DNA from: Hyphomicrobiales bacterium
GTDB taxonomy: Bacteria; Pseudomonadota; Alphaproteobacteria; Rhizobiales; Beijerinckiaceae
Reading direction: 5' to 3'
Length of the DNA: 10,354 bases
NCBI GenBank assembly: GCA_028290595.1
Contig: JAQGJO010000080.1
Coordinates: 1-10,354 of the forward strand
The notes beneath the pieces are model-generated. The model saw only the letters and a list, made by a program, of their open reading frames with translations, searched no databases and was not told the DNA's origin. This document shows, one piece after another, positions 7,689-10,354 of the stretch. A program made the translations under genes and the position numbers. Every line of letters begins with the position of its first letter. The first letter of the stretch is position 1.

Positions 7689-8810
7689 TCAGGCGAAGGC
7701 GCGTGAGTCTTTCGCAGCGGGCCAGGTCCCCTGCGCGACGCGAATATATTGATTGGGTGTCGCGACCTTGACGCCAAGCGCCTCGGCTGCATGCAGGCCC
7801 CAGTTCGGATCGTCGAGAAAAGCGCGCGCCAGCGCCACCTGATCGACCGCGCCGCTGGCGATGATGGCCTCGGCCTGCTGCGGGCCTGCGATATAGCCCA
7901 CGGTGCGCGTCACCAGGCCGGCCTCTGTCTTCACGCGCGCGGCGCGCTCCACATTGAAGCCAGGCCCTGCCGCGGGCCTGCCGCCGGCGACGATATTGCC
8001 CGAGCTGATGCAGACATAGTGAAAGCCGCGCTGCTTCAATTGCTGCGACAGGCGCACGGCGTCTTCGACGCCAAGCGCATTGTCGATGAAATCCGTGCCG
8101 GTGATGCGCGCGCCGAGCGCCACATGCGAGGGCGTCACCGCACGCATGGCCTCGGCCACCGCCAACGGAAAGTTCAAGCGCCGTTCCGCATCGCCGCCCC
8201 AATGATCGGTGCGCTTGTTGGACAGCGGTGAATGAAATTCATGCACCAGATAGCCGTGCGCGCCGTGCAGTTCGATCACATCGAAACCGATGCGCGCCGC
8301 CCGCGCGGTGGCGTCCGCGAAAGCGTCGATGAGGCCGAGAATTTCCGCATGGCTCAATTCGTGCGGCACCGGCCAGTCCTTCTCGCCGAACGGGATGGCC
8401 GATGGCGCCACTGTCTCCCACGCGCCGTTGGCCGGCGTCAGCACGGTGCCGACGCGCTCCCATGACAGCGGCGTCGAGCCCTTGCGGCCGGCGTGCGAAA
8501 GCTGGATGCCGAGCTTGAAGCCGGGCAGGGCGTATTTCTTGGCCGCGGCGACGACGCGGGCGAGGGCCTGTTCGTTGTGATCGGAATAAAGCCCGAGGCA
8601 GCCGTGCGAAATGCGGCCGCGCCGTTCGACCGCCGTCGCCTCGAGCACCGCAAGGCCAGCGCCCGACATGGCGAAGCGCAGCGCATGCTGCAGATGAAAG
8701 TCGGTCGCCGACCCGTCCTCGGCGGAATACATGCACATCGGCGAGATGGCGATCCGGTTCGGCACTTCGACCGGACCGATCTGCAGCGGCGAAAACAATG
8801 CGGAATCCAT
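7689..8810 (-). CDS. NADH:flavin oxidoreductase, Old Yellow Enzyme family (YqjM/NamA/XenA-like)
   Basis: This 373-residue cytoplasmic FMN enzyme should use NAD(P)H to reduce activated C=C bonds of enones or similar electrophiles, possibly nitro compounds. Features of the YqjM-type (thermophilic-like) class are visible: SPMCMYS with C26 and Y28 at the same positions as in YqjM, QLSHAGRKG (103-111), the substrate-binding pair H182 and H185 in HGAHGYL with a following HEFHSPLSNKRTD, and GARITGTDF (233-241). The FMN-phosphate region is ALARAFLDDPNW (326-337). Length is slightly above YqjM. GGGAGGA lies 6 bases before the ATG. The upstream methyltransferase-like gene ends only 37 bases away on the same strand, so the two are probably co-transcribed. 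The stop codon lies 3 bases from that of the convergent kinase gene. The physiological substrate cannot be read from sequence. Confidence 0.94.
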   Translation of the reverse strand: MDSALFSPLQIGPVEVPNRIAISPMCMYSAEDGSATDFHLQHALRFAMSGAGLAVLEATAVERRGRISHGCLGLYSDHNEQALARVVAAAKKYALPGFKLGIQLSHAGRKGSTPLSWERVGTVLTPANGAWETVAPSAIPFGEKDWPVPHELSHAEILGLIDAFADATARAARIGFDVIELHGAHGYLVHEFHSPLSNKRTDHWGGDAERRLNFPLAVAEAMRAVTPSHVALGARITGTDFIDNALGVEDAVRLSQQLKQRGFHYVCISSGNIVAGGRPAAGPGFNVERAARVKTEAGLVTRTVGYIAGPQQAEAIIASGAVDQVALARAFLDDPNWGLHAAEALGVKVATPNQYIRVAQGTWPAAKDSRAFA

Positions 8811-8847
8811 AGACGTCCTCCCTAGAGCCGCGCGCTTTGCTACGCGT

Positions 8848-9708
8848 CTATTGCTTCACGAACATCAGCACGAAACGGTCGCTCTCGCCGATAGCGGCAT
8901 ATTTGGCGCGGTTCGTGTCGCCTTCGCGATAGGTCGGCGGCAGCGACCACACGCCTTCGGGGTAATCTTTCGTGTCCTTCGGGTTGGCCTTCACCTCGGA
9001 TGTGCCGATCAGTTTGAAGCCGGCCTTCTCGATGAGGTCGGTGGCGAAATCCTGACGGACATAGCCGTTTTTCATCTGCGCTTCCTGGCTCATATCGGTG
9101 CGGCCGCGATGATCGGCGACGCCGAGAATGCCGCCGGGCTTGAGCGCCTTGTGGAAGGATCTCAGCGCGCCGTCGATCTCCTTGCGTTCGAGCCAGTTGT
9201 GCATGTTGCGGAAGGTCAGAACGAAATCGGCGCTGCCGGGCGGGGCGATTTCGTAGGTGTCGGCATGGAACGGCGTCACCTGCACTTTGCCGTAATTGGC
9301 GGGATCGGCGGCATATTTCGCCAGCATTTTAGCGTGATCAGCCTGGTAGCCGGCCGACGCTGTAGGATCTCGGCCGGCCGCAACATAGAGGCCCTTGTCC
9401 TTCACGTAAGGCGCGAGGATTTCGGTCCAGTAGCCGGCGCTGCCGGGCAGCACTTCCACGATCACGCTATTGTCCCGCATGCCGAAGAATTTCAGCACTT
9501 CATAGGGGTGGCGATATTGGTCGCGCGCCTTGTTGCCGGGGCTGCGTTGCGGCCCGGCGATGAGTTCCGCAAGTCTGTCGGTCTGCTCCGCGCCGGCGCT
9601 CGGCGCGAATGCCGTAAGCGAGAAGGTCAGCGCTACCGCCGGCGGGAGCGCGGCGAGAATGGTCCTGCGGCTCAAGCCGGGCGTGTGGGCATTGCGGGTT
9701 TTCTGCAT
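8848..9708 (-). CDS. Exported class I SAM-dependent methyltransferase-like protein (COG4798 type)
   Basis: This is a 286-residue protein of the predicted methyltransferase group COG4798. A Tat-type signal is seen: twin arginines R14-R15 in LSRRTIL, a hydrophobic stretch to about residue 35, and a likely cut after SAGA (residue 40). The remainder looks like a Rossmann methyltransferase: motif I is VIVEVLPGSAGYWTEIL (82-98), where the glycine-rich loop has G89 and G92. The acidic post-I region lies near 105-115, DFVLTFRNMHNW (161-172) follows, and ALKPGGILGVADHR (188-201) is the motif III region. It ends with a strand motif, SDRFVLMFVKQ. GGAGA lies 5 bases before the ATG (complement of 9714-9718). 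It heads a probable two-gene operon with the oxidoreductase. The substrate is unknown, and whether it methylates anything outside the cytoplasm is unclear. The fold call is solid; the function is only a family-level prediction. Confidence 0.82.
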   Translation of the reverse strand: MQKTRNAHTPGLSRRTILAALPPAVALTFSLTAFAPSAGAEQTDRLAELIAGPQRSPGNKARDQYRHPYEVLKFFGMRDNSVIVEVLPGSAGYWTEILAPYVKDKGLYVAAGRDPTASAGYQADHAKMLAKYAADPANYGKVQVTPFHADTYEIAPPGSADFVLTFRNMHNWLERKEIDGALRSFHKALKPGGILGVADHRGRTDMSQEAQMKNGYVRQDFATDLIEKAGFKLIGTSEVKANPKDTKDYPEGVWSLPPTYREGDTNRAKYAAIGESDRFVLMFVKQ

Positions 9709-9847
9709 TGTTGTCTCCGGCGGGCGTGTTCTCCCCTTCGAGTGAAACGCCTTTGCGGGAAAAACGCCAATGAAAAACCGCAGGGCAACGCCAGCTACGG
9801 TTCAAAGCCGCGTGCTCAGGGCCAATCAGGAAATTTCTTCTGGAGAT

Positions 9848-9865
9848 GCGGCGCTTCAGCGCCGC
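9848..9865 (-). other. GC hairpin enclosing the stop codon of the LapA-domain gene
   Basis: GCGGCGC (9848-9854) and GCGCCGC (9859-9865) form a perfect 7-base-pair stem. The four-base loop reads TGAA on the minus strand, and its first three bases are the TGA stop codon of the LapA-domain gene (9856-9858). Past the stem, in the direction of transcription, the sequence is A/T-rich (GAAGAAATTT) but has no clean T tract. It may be a weak terminator or a 3'-end stabilising stem. Confidence 0.5.
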
Positions 9866-10191
9866 TGCGAGGACGACATCAGCGGCAGGGACGCGAACTG
9901 TGCACGCACCTGCGCGACTTCATCGCGGGCGTTCCGGGCATCGCTGCGCGCATCCCGCGCGGCCTTGCGATGCTTGCCCTGGCGGAACCAGGAGGCGCAG
10001 CCGCCGATGATAACGCCCAGCGCGATCGAAGCGAAAACCACGAGGTACAGCGGCATTCTGACTTGCGTCCAATCGCCGAGCAGCCCCGACGGATCGAAAA
10101 CCACGGCGACGCTCTCGCGATTGGCCAGCGAGAAGACCACCGCGATAATCGCGACCGGCACCAGGATGAGCAGCTTCAGCAATCGTGTCAT
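9856..10191 (-). CDS. LapA-domain (DUF1049) inner-membrane protein
   Basis: This is a 111-residue small membrane protein with a LapA (DUF1049) domain. TM1 is about residues 5-22 (LKLLILVPVAIIAVVFSL) and is followed by the family motif ANRESVAVVFDP (23-34). TM2 is about 48-68, and a strongly charged, alanine/arginine-rich cytoplasmic tail (72-100) is likely helical. In enterobacteria the homologue LapA (YciS) acts with LapB in controlling LPS synthesis through LpxC stability; no lapB is visible here and the alphaproteobacterial role is not established. It follows ihfB by 66 bases on the same strand, an arrangement I recall as common in alphaproteobacteria, so it is probably in that operon. The ribosome site is weak (GAAAAGACG before the ATG), fitting translation within a longer message. 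The stop codon lies in a hairpin loop. Confidence 0.85.
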   Translation of the reverse strand: MTRLLKLLILVPVAIIAVVFSLANRESVAVVFDPSGLLGDWTQVRMPLYLVVFASIALGVIIGGCASWFRQGKHRKAARDARSDARNARDEVAQVRAQFASLPLMSSSQRR

Positions 10192-10257
10192 GATCGTCTT
10201 TTCACGGTCGTTTTGCAGCGAGCTCTAAACTACTGGTTGATGATGTCCAGCTGACGA

Positions 10258-10354
10258 CTAGCGGCCGGTTTCCGTGTTCAGCCGCTCGCGCATTTCCTTG
10301 CCGGTCTTGAAGAACGGAACCGACTTTTGTTCGACGGAAACATGTTCGCCGGTG
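10258..10354 (-). CDS. ihfB: Integration host factor beta subunit, C-terminal end (start outside window)
   Basis: An open frame enters from the right edge and ends with TAG (complement of 10258-10260); 31 residues are visible, starting [13 protein letters not shown] is a heterodimeric DNA-bending nucleoid protein; the beta subunit pairs with IhfA. The visible part is the end of the DNA-contacting arm and the C-terminal helix: [18 protein letters not shown] agrees with the alphaproteobacterial IhfB ending, and the phenylalanine-rich VPFFK distinguishes it from typical HU. The short tail TETGR follows. The LapA-domain gene is 66 bases downstream, which supports ihfB over hupB. The N-terminal part and the proline at the arm tip lie outside the window. 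Confidence 0.9.
   Translation of the reverse strand, partial: TGEHVSVEQKSVPFFKTGKEMRERLNTETGR

Noticed and set aside
7693..7715. GCGAA...TTCGC inverted repeat near the end of the kinase and oxidoreductase genes
   Set aside because: A 5-base stem with a long loop and no T tract, lying inside the oxidoreductase coding sequence; expected by chance.
9746..9792. Three copies of AACGCC before the methyltransferase-like gene
   Set aside because: The six-base unit is common in GC-rich DNA and the spacing is irregular (17 and 24 bases); there is no palindrome or consensus match.
8731..10254. 507-codon plus-strand open frame covering the methyltransferase-like and LapA-domain genes
   Set aside because: It runs antisense through two genes with recognisable domains and their intergenic gap; its composition is typical of a reverse-frame shadow in GC-rich DNA.

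Overview
The window is about 10.4 kb of dense, GC-rich, ordinary-looking bacterial chromosome. The gene set points to an alphaproteobacterium, most likely of the Hyphomicrobiales (Bradyrhizobium/Rhodopseudomonas/Xanthobacteraceae type). The main reasons are an ALA synthase of the one-step Shemin pathway, an alphaproteobacterial HPr ending in a GEDE tail, an ihfB-LapA gene pair, and a very large SLC5-fused hybrid kinase. The assignment rests on protein recognition only. I see no phage, insertion sequence, CRISPR, tRNA or rRNA.

Layout, left to right. (1) Positions 1-175 (+) hold the C-terminal part of an HPr phosphocarrier whose start lies outside the window. (2) 245-1786 (+) is a secreted family-5 (peptide/nickel type) ABC substrate-binding protein with no permease or ATPase gene beside it. 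(3) 1787-2155 is a 369-base regulatory gap containing a perfect FNR/FixK-type box, TTGAT-CGAA-ATCAA. (4) 2156-3433 (+) is hemA, 5-aminolevulinate synthase, closed by a strong intrinsic terminator. (5) 3493-3906 (-) is mscL, convergent with hemA. (6) 3907-4118 is a divergent promoter region. (7) 4119-7685 (+) is a 1188-residue hybrid histidine kinase with an N-terminal sodium/solute-symporter domain, a PAS domain, a kinase core and a C-terminal receiver. (8) 7689-8810 (-) is an Old Yellow Enzyme-type flavin oxidoreductase, tail to tail with the kinase gene and only 3 bases away. (9) 8848-9708 (-) is a Tat-signal-bearing methyltransferase-like protein, probably co-transcribed with the oxidoreductase. 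(10) 9856-10191 (-) is a LapA-domain membrane protein, and 10258-10354 (-) is the C-terminal end of ihfB; these two look like one operon.

How the parts relate: the clearest regulatory inference is that haem precursor synthesis is tied to low oxygen through the FNR/FixK-type box upstream of hemA. The kinase carries its own receiver and has no adjacent response regulator, so its output partner is elsewhere. The methyltransferase-like gene and the oxidoreductase form a two-gene transcription unit of unknown joint purpose. I did not find a convincing new multi-gene system. The observations most worth a second look are the FNR/FixK box, the exported methyltransferase-like protein with its oxidoreductase partner, and the orphan transporter-kinase fusion.
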